Of a DNA stretch of 64,000 bases, positions 16,635 through 26,055 are shown in pieces. Below the pieces are notes generated by a model that worked only from the letters and a program-made list of their open reading frames with translations, was not told the origin of the DNA and searched no databases. This DNA is from Chitinophaga niabensis. GTDB taxonomy: Bacteria; Bacteroidota; Bacteroidia; Chitinophagales; Chitinophagaceae. The first letter of the stretch is position 1. Each line of letters starts with the position of its first letter. Both the position numbers and the translations under genes were made by a program. The stretch covers positions 124,001-188,000 of the forward strand of contig JAFIGY010000022.1 in assembly GCA_017849435.1 (NCBI GenBank). Reading direction: 5' to 3'.

Positions 16635-19600
16635 TCTTTTTCCAGCCGCCAGCTGTCTTTTCCTGCACCATTCTTTCCTGTTCCTTTTCAGCATCGGCGG
16701 CATCTGCACAGGTTTTTACCTGTATCTGGCCTTTGGTGCCGGCCTTGCCCTGCCGGATGAATAGTTTAGCGCCACTTAAAGCCACTTCCCAGAATTTCTC
16801 CTGTTTCCCTTCGCCCTGCACGAGGCGGATGGTGCCGGCTGGTATGGCCGCTGAAGGAATGAGGGAGGAGAGCGGAGCAGCATCCGGAAGCCGGTCGAGG
16901 CGACGGAGAATATCTTCCATCACTTTCTGCGGCTGTTGCAGCCAGTCCTTCGCATATACCGTGATCGTGCGCCAGCCAAAGCTTTCGAGAATGGCGGGGC
17001 GCTGATAGTATTGTTCCAGCACATCGGGATGCTGATAGTAGCTTTCGTCATCCACGAGGATGCTCAGGGTAAAGGCTTTGTCTTCCGGCTTCGCCTTCAC
17101 TGCCAGCGAACATTTGAAACCCGATTGTCCCACATGCGTTGCAGTGATGAATCCCATCTGCTCCAGCTGTTGCCGGATATCGTGGAGTACAACGGTATCG
17201 GGTATACGATAATGAGCGGATGACCGGTCTGTTGCCAGTCCGTCCAGTATATTGCGGGTCATGGCCATATTACCTGTGCTCACGGCCTCTGCGTATTGCA
17301 GGAAGCGCCGGAGGTAATTAGCGCCGGCATTATAAACATTGGTGATCTGGTGGTGCCGGATGCTGCTGACAATAGCCATATGCTGTTTGGCACGGCTGAA
17401 GATCACGTTCAGCCGCTTTTCTCCACCTTTCCGGTTAATCGGCCCGAAATGCATGGCCATTTTCCCGCGATGGTCCTGTGCATAGCAAACGCTCATGATG
17501 ATGATATCTCTTTCATCTCCCTGCACATTCTCCAGGTTCTTGATGAACAAGCCGGTGAACTGACCTTCATCCGTCCTTTCCGTGGCGGCATCCAGCAGTT
17601 CATCGAATGTTTTATCATGGGCAGTCAACGTTTCCAGCGCGGTTTCAATAGCATGTTGCTGCTCCTGGCTAAAGGCCACAATGCCAATGCTTTCCGGCCT
17701 GCGCTTCAACAACAGCTCCCGCACGAGATGCGCGATGTACGTGGCTTCAGCAATGTTGCCCCGTTTGGCGTATCGCCCTTCCGGGAGATGATGGAAACTG
17801 ATGCTCCGGTCAAACAGCGTATTCACGGTGAAAAGGGCGTCTGAGGGTTGTTGTACCGTGATGGCAGGTTTTTCTGTGCTGTGGATGCTGCGATCGGGAA
17901 TGGTCAGCAGTCCTGCCCCGTAAAAAGCATGGTTGCTGTAACTGATGAGCGTTTCAAAATGACTACGGTAGTGCCATCCGAGCATCACGCTGTTCATCTT
18001 CCTGGCCCCCTGCACCAACAGACTATCCGCATCCGCACTAAGTATTTCGTCCTCTTCCTCTTCGCGTTCAAGATCATCGGGATCCCCGGATTTCGCCGTG
18101 AAAAAGTCCGTAGGCGGCATCTGCCGGTCATCTCCCACGATGATCGTTTGCGGAGCGCGGTAGAGGGCGGGGACGCCTTCTTCCAATGTGATCTGGCTGG
18201 CTTCGTCAAAGATGACGGCATCAAAATAAGGCTGATCGAGCGGGAGGGAGTCGCTGACACTCAGCGGACTCATGAGCCACACCGGCTTCAGGTCCCGCAG
18301 TACCCGGCCGCTGGCGCGTGAGCTCAGTTCCCGGATGCTCTTGTAACGCATGCTTTTGGCGAATTCATTCTCCAGTATCTTCCGGCCTTCGGCATAGATC
18401 TTCGCAAATTCCTGTTCCGCTTCCGGCACCATGGAAACCGCTTTGCTACTCAGTTGCACATGGGCAGAGAAGCGTTGGCGGATATGGGCACGGATGAAGG
18501 CTGCGTTGAGTTTCAGCAGTTCGTTATAACAGTGCTTTATTTTTTCAACTATCTCTTCGATAGACTGGGAGCCGGTTTGGGCAAAAGACTTATTGTACTG
18601 ATAAACCTGCCGGAGCGTTTTGTGTGCCATGCCGGCCTCCATTTCCGGAGGCGACCAGGGCAGCTTGCGTAAGGCCAGTTTTAACGCGGCGGGCATTTCC
18701 ATATAATTGCCGAGGGCGGGCAGCAATTCCTCCAGCGCGGGCATGTTGAGGCGGATGGAATCGAGCGTGTCGTGGAGCGTGGAGAAGGTCCGGGGTGGAG
18801 GGTCTTGCAAAACCTGCTGCAAGGCCTGTTCCAGCCGGTTCAGATTCTCGTGCAGGCCAGCCAGTTGTATCACGGCCTGTTGTGCCTGCGGGTGTTGCAA
18901 TAGGTATTGCAGCGAGCTGTCAGCCTGCCGCGCCCGCAACCTTTCAATGGCCAGCCAGGTAAGCTCGATGTTCTCTATCTGATATTGCTGCTGCACCGAG
19001 TTACGTGTATCCGTGAACGTTTGTTGTGCGGCATATTCGGATTTCAGCAGCTCAAGGATATGGCTGTAAGTGGGAATGACGGCATGTTTGGAGAGATCAT
19101 AACATGCACTGATCTGCCTTTTCAGCCTTCGCCAGCTGCCGGAGAGAAACCGCCAGAAAGAATTTTCGTGCCGGTATGCCACTTCCAGCGCCTGCAGGGT
19201 ATCCTGTTCACTGAATTTCCTCGTCCAGTGCACATTCTGCTGCGCCGCTTGTTCCGCTGCCTGCTGCAAAGCGCGGCACTCCCTGACCTTCTGCTCAAAA
19301 GCCCTTGCCTCAGGATTCTCCGCCATCACCAAACGTAAATTGCCGCTGACAGGCTGGAGCAATACGGCATTGAGCACCAGTTGCCGCAGTTCTTCCAGCG
19401 TTCCCACGGTTACCTGGCCAGCCTGCATGGTTTTCTCTACGGTTTCGAGGCGTCTGTCGGCGTCTTCCAGCAGCCGGGTCAACAGCTGATGCGGTTGTTC
19501 CGATGCAAACACCCGCTCCTGTACCTTGCTCAACGGATGCGCTGCAAATACAGGCTCCGCACCGCTTTCCTCCAGTGCTGCTCCCAGCTGTTCGATCATA

Positions 19601-21801
19601 TTGCCGAACTGCAGCCATTGCCGGTAATGCGGAATGGTTTCTTCGGTAGCGGGGTCGGTGGGATGGAGAAGGGGCTTGAGGGCGAGGAGGCGCTCTGTAA
19701 GCGTGCGCACGGGTATGCCGGCATTTTCTTCCGGTGTGCCCTGCGTGGTGTGAAAGGCACGCAACGTCTCCAGTTGTTGTTGCAGTTGGTGGAGAAGTGT
19801 GTTCCGTTTCAGCGTAATGCTGTGCAGATCCGGACCCGGACGCAGGAAATCTTCATATGTCTCCTTCAAATCTTTGATGAAGGATCGTTTATCACCCTGA
19901 CTATCATGAATGTAACAGCATAACTCATCCAGCCCTTGCTGCTTCAACCGGTGAAAAACCACGTCCAGCGCGGCTCTTTTCTCACATACAAACAACACCT
20001 GCTTTCCACGCGCCACAAAATCGGCGATGAGATTCGTGATGGTCTGGCTTTTTCCCGTGCCCGGCGGCCCCTGGATGATATAGCTTTCTCCAAGCTGCGC
20101 CTGCTGAATGGCTTTTGTTTGCGTAGGATCGGCCAGTATCACGTGATACCAGGCTTCGGGCAGTACCGGAGCGATATCGTCGTCCACCGCCACCGGTTTG
20201 GGCCGTTCACTGAAAAGCTGCTCGAACACTTCATGCTGCTGCGGTTGCTCAATCACCTGGTTGTAATCCCGCACCAGGCTCATCTTTTTATAATTGAAAT
20301 TCCCGAGCACGATATGGCAGGTGTCGAAATCCCAGCGGTAGGGATTATTTTCTTCCGCCGCCATTTCAAACAGCTCCCGTTCTACCGGCTTACCTGCTTT
20401 CTGCTGGTATTGTTGCACGGTGTCTTTGGCCTCCTTATAAATCAGGTTGATGCGCGGTTTGCACCGGTTTTGCAGCACGATGCCGCGGTTGGCGCCTTCG
20501 ATCTGCGTTTGCAGCAGCTGATAGAACTGCTCTACAGACATCTCCTCGAGATCTACCATATCGGGCAACTCAATCCCGTAGAGTTCCCGCAACTGGTTGG
20601 CCAGCACGGGATTCACTTCTGCATTATTATCTGTGATGCCCAACACATACTGATCCGCGCCTACCTGTTTCTTTTTCCTCAATTCCGCAGGTATCAGCAG
20701 GAGGGGACTGAAAATGCTTTCCTCCGGCTCTTCACGGAGGTTGTGCCATTTGAGGAATGCGATCACAAGCCTGAGCTGGCTGAAACCATACTCCTGCACA
20801 TCCCGCTGCGCTTCCAGCCGTACTTTATTGAGGATACCGGGCAGATAGGAATGGTCTTCAAAGCGGAGATATTTATTCAACGCGAGGTCTTTCATCCCGA
20901 TCACCTGTGCTGCGATGACTTCATTCCAGGTGAATAGCAGGTCCGGGCGGATGCTCTGGTGATGCAATACCATCGGTACGCTGCTATGGGTGAGATTGGC
21001 GAACCGGCTGTTGGGCTTGTAGTATAACAACCGGTTACGGCGACTGATATCGAAAAGGCGGTTGCGGAGTTTATGCAGGATGAAGGACTGTTTTTCTTTC
21101 CGGTCATTATACACCCATCCCGCCACCTGCGCCAGATCGAGCTGTTTTTCCGGATCAAAATCGCGGTAATGTTCCAGCCGGTGAATCGCTTCCTGCAGGT
21201 CCTGCGTACGTTGCGCACGGTCCAGTTCCGTCATCTCTGTGATGAGGGTGCCGAGGGTGGGATGCAGTTGCTGGTGCTGAAGGGGGTGTTTACGTTGTTC
21301 TGCCAGCTGGTCGATGTTGTTGGCTGTATACAGGTCCAGCCCCAATGCCACACTCGCCAGTACAAGTCCCAGGCAGAAGATATCCGTTTGCGCATCATGA
21401 TGACCGAGCAGCATTTCATAGCTACGATAACCGGGAATATAGGCAGCATGAAGCAGCGGCTGTTGCAGATCCTTGTGCACCAGGAGGTTGATGGCATCCG
21501 GATGATCCGCCGTCAGCTTCATTTTCCCGGCAATAGCAAAATGCGGGTTATGTCCGTTTGAGCGTGCGTGAACTTTCTCCAAAGCTTCCAGGGGCGGGTG
21601 CGCTTCCGTAATGTTGATGGTAATGGTATGACCAGTGGTTTGCAGCGAATCTTCGAGATCGAAAGGTGCTACGAGGCTGGCGTCGTGCAGGGTTTGCACC
21701 TGTTTGAAAAGCGGCAATACCGCTGCGATCACATCGTCAGTGGTGTAGGCTCCGTGCTGGAAAGCGGTTTGCAGAAACTGCGGGAAAGAGATCGTCGTCA
21801 A
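16624..21801 (-). CDS. DUF4011/SF1 helicase with kinase-like N-terminus, degenerate Vsr-like nuclease and WGR domain
   Basis: 1725 residues. Domains in order: a kinase C-lobe-like region at about 40-225 (YRSYEMLLGH, then TDIFCLGLVLASVALG near 140, resembling the post-activation-loop region and subdomain IX) with no N-lobe and no HRD motif; DUF4011 from about 235 (LRNRLFDISRRNRLLYY); SF1 helicase with Walker A GPPGTGKS near 577, Walker B FDEAS near 1198, GDDRQMPP near 1224 and RLNVIFSRAK near 1463; a Vsr/MTES_1575-like nuclease at 1530-1630; and a WGR-like domain at 1650-1725. The nuclease appears inactive: GFKCSLAV replaces the usual I-D-L-A-V and LSILVDD replaces G-I-E-x-D-G. Related DUF4011-helicase-Vsr proteins are reported in phage defence. 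It stands alone, with no toxin or methylase neighbour. Confidence 0.85.
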   Translation of the reverse strand: MTTISFPQFLQTAFQHGAYTTDDVIAAVLPLFKQVQTLHDASLVAPFDLEDSLQTTGHTITINITEAHPPLEALEKVHARSNGHNPHFAIAGKMKLTADHPDAINLLVHKDLQQPLLHAAYIPGYRSYEMLLGHHDAQTDIFCLGLVLASVALGLDLYTANNIDQLAEQRKHPLQHQQLHPTLGTLITEMTELDRAQRTQDLQEAIHRLEHYRDFDPEKQLDLAQVAGWVYNDRKEKQSFILHKLRNRLFDISRRNRLLYYKPNSRFANLTHSSVPMVLHHQSIRPDLLFTWNEVIAAQVIGMKDLALNKYLRFEDHSYLPGILNKVRLEAQRDVQEYGFSQLRLVIAFLKWHNLREEPEESIFSPLLLIPAELRKKKQVGADQYVLGITDNNAEVNPVLANQLRELYGIELPDMVDLEEMSVEQFYQLLQTQIEGANRGIVLQNRCKPRINLIYKEAKDTVQQYQQKAGKPVERELFEMAAEENNPYRWDFDTCHIVLGNFNYKKMSLVRDYNQVIEQPQQHEVFEQLFSERPKPVAVDDDIAPVLPEAWYHVILADPTQTKAIQQAQLGESYIIQGPPGTGKSQTITNLIADFVARGKQVLFVCEKRAALDVVFHRLKQQGLDELCCYIHDSQGDKRSFIKDLKETYEDFLRPGPDLHSITLKRNTLLHQLQQQLETLRAFHTTQGTPEENAGIPVRTLTERLLALKPLLHPTDPATEETIPHYRQWLQFGNMIEQLGAALEESGAEPVFAAHPLSKVQERVFASEQPHQLLTRLLEDADRRLETVEKTMQAGQVTVGTLEELRQLVLNAVLLQPVSGNLRLVMAENPEARAFEQKVRECRALQQAAEQAAQQNVHWTRKFSEQDTLQALEVAYRHENSFWRFLSGSWRRLKRQISACYDLSKHAVIPTYSHILELLKSEYAAQQTFTDTRNSVQQQYQIENIELTWLAIERLRARQADSSLQYLLQHPQAQQAVIQLAGLHENLNRLEQALQQVLQDPPPRTFSTLHDTLDSIRLNMPALEELLPALGNYMEMPAALKLALRKLPWSPPEMEAGMAHKTLRQVYQYNKSFAQTGSQSIEEIVEKIKHCYNELLKLNAAFIRAHIRQRFSAHVQLSSKAVSMVPEAEQEFAKIYAEGRKILENEFAKSMRYKSIRELSSRASGRVLRDLKPVWLMSPLSVSDSLPLDQPYFDAVIFDEASQITLEEGVPALYRAPQTIIVGDDRQMPPTDFFTAKSGDPDDLEREEEEDEILSADADSLLVQGARKMNSVMLGWHYRSHFETLISYSNHAFYGAGLLTIPDRSIHSTEKPAITVQQPSDALFTVNTLFDRSISFHHLPEGRYAKRGNIAEATYIAHLVRELLLKRRPESIGIVAFSQEQQHAIETALETLTAHDKTFDELLDAATERTDEGQFTGLFIKNLENVQGDERDIIIMSVCYAQDHRGKMAMHFGPINRKGGEKRLNVIFSRAKQHMAIVSSIRHHQITNVYNAGANYLRRFLQYAEAVSTGNMAMTRNILDGLATDRSSAHYRIPDTVVLHDIRQQLEQMGFITATHVGQSGFKCSLAVKAKPEDKAFTLSILVDDESYYQHPDVLEQYYQRPAILESFGWRTITVYAKDWLQQPQKVMEDILRRLDRLPDAAPLSSLIPSAAIPAGTIRLVQGEGKQEKFWEVALSGAKLFIRQGKAGTKGQIQVKTCADAADAEKEQERMVQEKTAGGWKKITD

Positions 21802-21897
21802 TGTATTCGTTTATGCTGAACGGTTATAGCCGGCATCATCTGCGAGCCGTTCAAAATTATCAATTTTCACCGGGCGTCAAAGTTAAGGATGTATGTT

Positions 21898-21932
21898 TTT
21901 CCGCTTCGTTGTTGTTTTCTTCCGCTTCGTTG
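21898..21932. repeat. Short direct repeat (TTCCGCTTCGTTG twice)
   Basis: The 13-mer TTCCGCTTCGTTG occurs twice, 22 bases apart, 60-90 bases upstream of the TonB receptor start. It may be a tandem regulator site or a replication slippage product. Confidence 0.5.
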
Positions 21933-21988
21933 ACTTTCGGTTGCCGGGTGGAAGCGGGCAAAGTTACTTTGCTGTAAAACAATATATT

Positions 21989-24160
21989 ATGCAACGAGTG
22001 TTTTGCCTTTTATTCCTGGTGGTTGCAGCCATTAATAACGCGTCGGCACAGCGGATTATTGGCACCGTTCATGATAAAAATAACCAGCCGTTGGAAGGGG
22101 CCAGTGTGGGGCTTAAAGGTACGAGCATTGGTACCACCACGGATTCGGCCGGGGCTTTCCGCCTCGAGGGGGCCGTATCCGGAGAACTGGTGATCTCTTA
22201 CATTGGATATAAAACCAAAACATTACCGGTGCAACCGGGTATGACGGTGAAAGTGGTGCTGGATAAAGACCCCTCCACCCTCGGTCCCGTCACGATCTCC
22301 GCCGGTTCCTTCGAAGCAAACGATAAAAGTAAAGGTGCGGTGATGACGGCGATGGATGTGGTATCCGTGGCCGGTAACGGCGGCGATGTGGCGAATGCCA
22401 TCCGCACATTGCCCGGCGCACAGCAGGTAGGGGAGCGGGAAGGGTTGTTCGTACGTGGTGGTACGGGAGAAGAAACAAGGCAGTTTGTGGATGGAACAAT
22501 GGTACCGCGGCCTTACTTCGTGACCCTGCCTGGAATCCCACAGTTCAACCGCATTTCATCGCCGTTTATGTTTGAAGGGGTGGTGTTCAGCTCCGGGGGA
22601 TATTCGGCGTTGTATGGTCAGGGGCTTAGCGGCGCGCTGATCATGGAAACGGTGGACCTGCCGGAGAAATCCTCCGCCATCCTGGGTATTTCTCCCATTG
22701 TAGCAGTGGCGGGCATTCAGAAACTCGCAGCCAACAAACGCAGCAGCGTTTCGCTGAATACACGGTACATGAACTATAACGCCTATTCAAAAGTGATCCC
22801 GCAAAAACCGGATTACTTTTCCGGCCCGGCTTACTGGATGACGGAAAGCATGATCCGCGCGAAAACAGGGAAAACGGGGATGTTCAAGCTGTACGCCAAT
22901 TTCGGGTACAATAAAACCGGGCTGTACCGGGATGATGTGGATAGTGCCGCCCTGCGGCAGGGTTTTGAGGCAAAAGACCGGAACCTGTACGTGAACATGA
23001 GTCACCGCAGCCGCCCCTGGAAAGGCTGGCAGCTGGATGTGGCAGCGGCATTCAATCATAATGAAACGGATATACGAAATTCCCTCGTGAATGCGGAGAA
23101 AACCATTGTGCAACTGCCGGACACACCTTACAATGCCAAGAACGGCACCTTCCTGACCGGTGGAAACTATTATCAGGGCCGCATTGTGCTAAGCCGGTAC
23201 CTCGCCGGGGATCATGTGTTGAAAGCAGGGGCGGAATATGAACTGAATGACGACCGCTATTACCAGGATCAGCACTACGCCGCTTTTGCCGAAGCGGAAT
23301 GGCGGATAGCCTGGCGGCTCGCACTCCGCACTGGTCTGCGTTTTGAATATTCTCCCGCCGCAGCGGATGCGGAAGCAGCGCCGAGGCTCAGTCTCGCATA
23401 CCGACTGGGAGACGGCTCCCAGCTCAACGCCGCATGGGGCATATTCTATCAGAAAGCAGATCCCCGTTACCTGCGACTGGATCCATATCTATCGCCGGCC
23501 AGGGCAACCCATTACGTAGTGAATTATCTGCGCCGTAGTCATGGAAGGTTGTTCAGGGGCGAGGTGTTCTACAAAAAATATGACCGGCTCTTAAAAACGG
23601 TCCCTCATCTGGATATGAGCGGGAACGGCGATGCGAAAGGGTTTGAATTGTTCTGGCGGGATAAGAAGCCCATCCGCAACCTGGATTACTGGGCCAGCTA
23701 TTCTTTCCTGTCCACCCAACGCAATCACCTGGATTTCCCCCGCCTGATGGAGCCGTCCTTTGCTGCCCCACATACATTTTCACTGGTAGTGAAGCGGTAC
23801 TTTGAACCTATCCACACCAACATCAACCTGTCTTATTCCCTCGCTGCAGGCCGGCCGTATTACGACATTGCCGGTGGTACTATCCGGGATCAGGGTATAA
23901 CCCGGCCCTACAATGTGCTCAACCTCGGCATCTCTTACCTGACGGCGCTTTTCCCGAAGTGGAAGCAGAAGGACTTTACCGTGATCGCCTTCGGGGTGAA
24001 CAATGTACTCGGAACCAGGCAGGTATTCGGATACCAGTATAGTTACAACGGAATGAACAAAGTACCGGTAATGTTACCGGCTACACGGAGTTTCTTCATC
24101 GGCATTTTTATGAGTCTGGGTATCGACCGCACCGAGGATTATCTCAACGAAAATCTTTAA
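21989..24160 (+). CDS. TonB-dependent receptor with carboxypeptidase-regulatory N-terminal domain
   Basis: 723 residues from the ATG at 21989, which starts the signal peptide (ending NNASAQ); an upstream in-frame ATG at 21893 would add 32 residues that do not look like a leader. Residues 22-105 form the CarboxypepD_reg-like domain (IIGTVHDKNNQPLEGASV), 115-230 the TonB plug (LPGAQQVGEREGLFVRGG), and the rest an outer-membrane beta-barrel. It is shorter than SusC-type receptors and has no SusD partner, so it is probably a receptor for a small ligand rather than a glycan importer. It begins an apparent operon with a TPR-like protein, a small membrane protein and a LytS/LytTR pair; gaps are 12 bases or less. 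Confidence 0.9.
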   Translation: MQRVFCLLFLVVAAINNASAQRIIGTVHDKNNQPLEGASVGLKGTSIGTTTDSAGAFRLEGAVSGELVISYIGYKTKTLPVQPGMTVKVVLDKDPSTLGPVTISAGSFEANDKSKGAVMTAMDVVSVAGNGGDVANAIRTLPGAQQVGEREGLFVRGGTGEETRQFVDGTMVPRPYFVTLPGIPQFNRISSPFMFEGVVFSSGGYSALYGQGLSGALIMETVDLPEKSSAILGISPIVAVAGIQKLAANKRSSVSLNTRYMNYNAYSKVIPQKPDYFSGPAYWMTESMIRAKTGKTGMFKLYANFGYNKTGLYRDDVDSAALRQGFEAKDRNLYVNMSHRSRPWKGWQLDVAAAFNHNETDIRNSLVNAEKTIVQLPDTPYNAKNGTFLTGGNYYQGRIVLSRYLAGDHVLKAGAEYELNDDRYYQDQHYAAFAEAEWRIAWRLALRTGLRFEYSPAAADAEAAPRLSLAYRLGDGSQLNAAWGIFYQKADPRYLRLDPYLSPARATHYVVNYLRRSHGRLFRGEVFYKKYDRLLKTVPHLDMSGNGDAKGFELFWRDKKPIRNLDYWASYSFLSTQRNHLDFPRLMEPSFAAPHTFSLVVKRYFEPIHTNINLSYSLAAGRPYYDIAGGTIRDQGITRPYNVLNLGISYLTALFPKWKQKDFTVIAFGVNNVLGTRQVFGYQYSYNGMNKVPVMLPATRSFFIGIFMSLGIDRTEDYLNENL

Positions 24161-24172
24161 AACCAATATATC

Positions 24173-24808
24173 ATGAAACAGGTACTTTCATTGCTCTTCG
24201 TACTGATCCTTACCAGCCGCGTACATGCGCAGGAAGCCCGGCTGGAGACTGCTGTGGCCAAATTGAACAATGCCGCTACCATCGGCGATTACCAGCAACT
24301 GGCCAATGAATTCACCCGGCTCTCCGCAGCATCGCCCGGGGAATGGCTGCCGATCTACTATGCGGCGGTCAGCAATATGAAGCTGGCGTTCCTGCAAAAA
24401 GGGAATCCGGAAAGAGCCATGTTGTTCAGCAACCAGGCGGAAGATCAGATCAAAAAGGCTGAGGAGATCGCCAAACCCGCCAATAATCAGAAAGATCTCT
24501 CGGAGATCTACTGCGTATACAGCTTTGTGAACAGAAGCAGGGTAGAGGCGGATCCTGTGACTAACGGAAGGAAATATGGCCCGGTAGCAGCGGAGCAGCT
24601 GGCCAAAGCCCGTAAACTGGACGCGGCCAATCCCCGTGCGCTTTACCTGGACGGACTGATCAAATTCCAGACACCGCCCATGTGGGGTGGCGACAAAAAG
24701 AAGGCGAAAGAATTGTTCGAGGCGGCCATAAAACAGTTTGCCCAACCACCAGCATCTGCCATAGCGCCACAATGGGGAAAGAAAGATTGTGAAGCGATGT
24801 TAAAATAA
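24173..24808 (+). CDS. Exported TPR-like protein of unknown function
   Basis: 211 residues with a signal peptide (residues 1-19, ending RVHAQ). The rest is helical and built of TPR-like pairs, for example PERAMLFSNQAEDQIKKAEEI, KYGPVAAEQLAKARKLDAANPRALYLDG (spread over about residues 130-165) and DKKKAKELFEAAIKQF. I do not recognise a named family. It starts 12 bases after the TonB receptor and its stop overlaps the start of the next gene (TAATG), so it is translationally coupled. A periplasmic scaffold for the receptor or sensor is a reasonable inference only. Confidence 0.75.
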   Translation: MKQVLSLLFVLILTSRVHAQEARLETAVAKLNNAATIGDYQQLANEFTRLSAASPGEWLPIYYAAVSNMKLAFLQKGNPERAMLFSNQAEDQIKKAEEIAKPANNQKDLSEIYCVYSFVNRSRVEADPVTNGRKYGPVAAEQLAKARKLDAANPRALYLDGLIKFQTPPMWGGDKKKAKELFEAAIKQFAQPPASAIAPQWGKKDCEAMLK

Positions 24809-25038
24809 TGTTCATCATGAAAGCATCCACAGAAAGAAAGATCATCCGCTGGTTTCATATATTGGCCAGTATACCGGTGGTCGGTTATATCTACGGACCG
24901 GTGGCCGGCATTCCGCGCGCTGCGTGGACCGTGAAACTGGTACTCTTCCCGTTGATTGTGCTGAGTGGCTTGTGGCTGTGGAAAGGGCACTGGGTGAAAA
25001 AACAATTCCGTTCCGCGAAAACGGCCGGAAGGGCTTAA
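24808..25038 (+). CDS. Small membrane protein (2 predicted helices)
   Basis: 76 residues with two hydrophobic segments, about 14-35 (FHILASIPVVGYIYGPVAG) and 42-60 (KLVLFPLIVLSGLWLW), and a basic C-terminus. No catalytic motif. The start overlaps the previous stop; a second ATG 9 bases later (24817) could also serve. It sits just ahead of the LytS kinase and may assist membrane sensing. Function unknown. Confidence 0.7.
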   Translation: MFIMKASTERKIIRWFHILASIPVVGYIYGPVAGIPRAAWTVKLVLFPLIVLSGLWLWKGHWVKKQFRSAKTAGRA

Positions 25039-25048
25039 CTTAGGAAAT

Positions 25049-26044
25049 ATGAAATCATTTCTCAGGAAAAATATCTGGCGCATTGCCACCACATTGATAC
25101 TTGTGATTGCGGGATGGGTGGTTCGGCAGGCAATGGCGCCGGATATCAAACTGATCTACCATCTGTTCAGCTCGCTGATCGTGATCGTGGGGACGCAGGT
25201 GGTATGGGGCATCCAGGCAGGTATTCATAAACTGTTGAACAAATGGCTGCCTTTCTCCACTTATCTCTACTTACGCGTGATCGTGCAGCTGTGCGCGGGC
25301 CTGCTGGCCATGTACCTCTTGCGTCTCCTGATATTCGGTGTGTTCTTCCCGAACGCCCCCGTCAGTCTCGCGCTGGTGACCCTGATCAACAGCCTCGTAT
25401 CCATATTGGTGAACCTCGCCCTGATGAGCGAACAGTTCACCGCCTGGTGGGTGGAAAGCCAGGTAAGGGCAGAAAGACTGGAAAAGGAGAAAGTACAGGT
25501 ACAATATCTGCATCTCAAGAATCAGGTAGATCCACATTTCCTGTTCAATGCACTTACCTCGCTGGACAGCCTGGTGAAAACAGAACCGGACCTTGCCTCA
25601 CAGTTTATCGGACACATGGCTAAGGTATACCGTTATGCCCTGCAGAACCGCGACAGGGAAGTGGTGAGCCTGCACACCGAGCTGTCTTTCCTGGAGCACT
25701 ATATCTCACTGCAAAAGATCCGCTTCGGACCGGCATTGGGAATTGACATACAGATCGATAAAATGCAGCAGGAGAAAGGAATTGCGATGGTATCCCTGCA
25801 AATGCTCATCGACAATGCCATCAAGCATAACGAGATACATGCGGAATATCCTCTCCGGATCAGCATTTTTGTGGAAGGAGATTACCTGTACGTTCGCAAC
25901 AACAAACAGGTTCGCCGGCAGCTGTTGCATTCTGATAAACGCGGATTGCAGCAGATGACGCAATTGTATACTTTCCTGACTGATCGCCCGGTATTAGTAA
26001 GAGACGAAATCGATACCTTTACCGTGGCATTGCCATTATTGTAA
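25049..26044 (+). CDS. LytS/YehU-type sensor histidine kinase
   Basis: 331 residues: about four membrane helices in residues 1-135, then the His_kinase internal region with the phospho-acceptor in NQVDPHFLFNAL (His near 163), a coiled linker (RLEKEKVQVQYLHLKNQ), and a HATPase region with the N-box LQMLIDNAIKHN. Periplasmic loops are very short, so the ligand is probably sensed in or near the membrane. It lies 11 bases upstream of the LytTR regulator and downstream of the TonB receptor genes, implying a shared circuit. Confidence 0.9.
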   Translation: MKSFLRKNIWRIATTLILVIAGWVVRQAMAPDIKLIYHLFSSLIVIVGTQVVWGIQAGIHKLLNKWLPFSTYLYLRVIVQLCAGLLAMYLLRLLIFGVFFPNAPVSLALVTLINSLVSILVNLALMSEQFTAWWVESQVRAERLEKEKVQVQYLHLKNQVDPHFLFNALTSLDSLVKTEPDLASQFIGHMAKVYRYALQNRDREVVSLHTELSFLEHYISLQKIRFGPALGIDIQIDKMQQEKGIAMVSLQMLIDNAIKHNEIHAEYPLRISIFVEGDYLYVRNNKQVRRQLLHSDKRGLQQMTQLYTFLTDRPVLVRDEIDTFTVALPLL

Positions 26045-26055
26045 AACCCAATCCG

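Noticed and set aside
19936-20937. 333-residue plus-strand open frame
   Set aside because: Antisense to the helicase domain of the giant DUF4011 protein.
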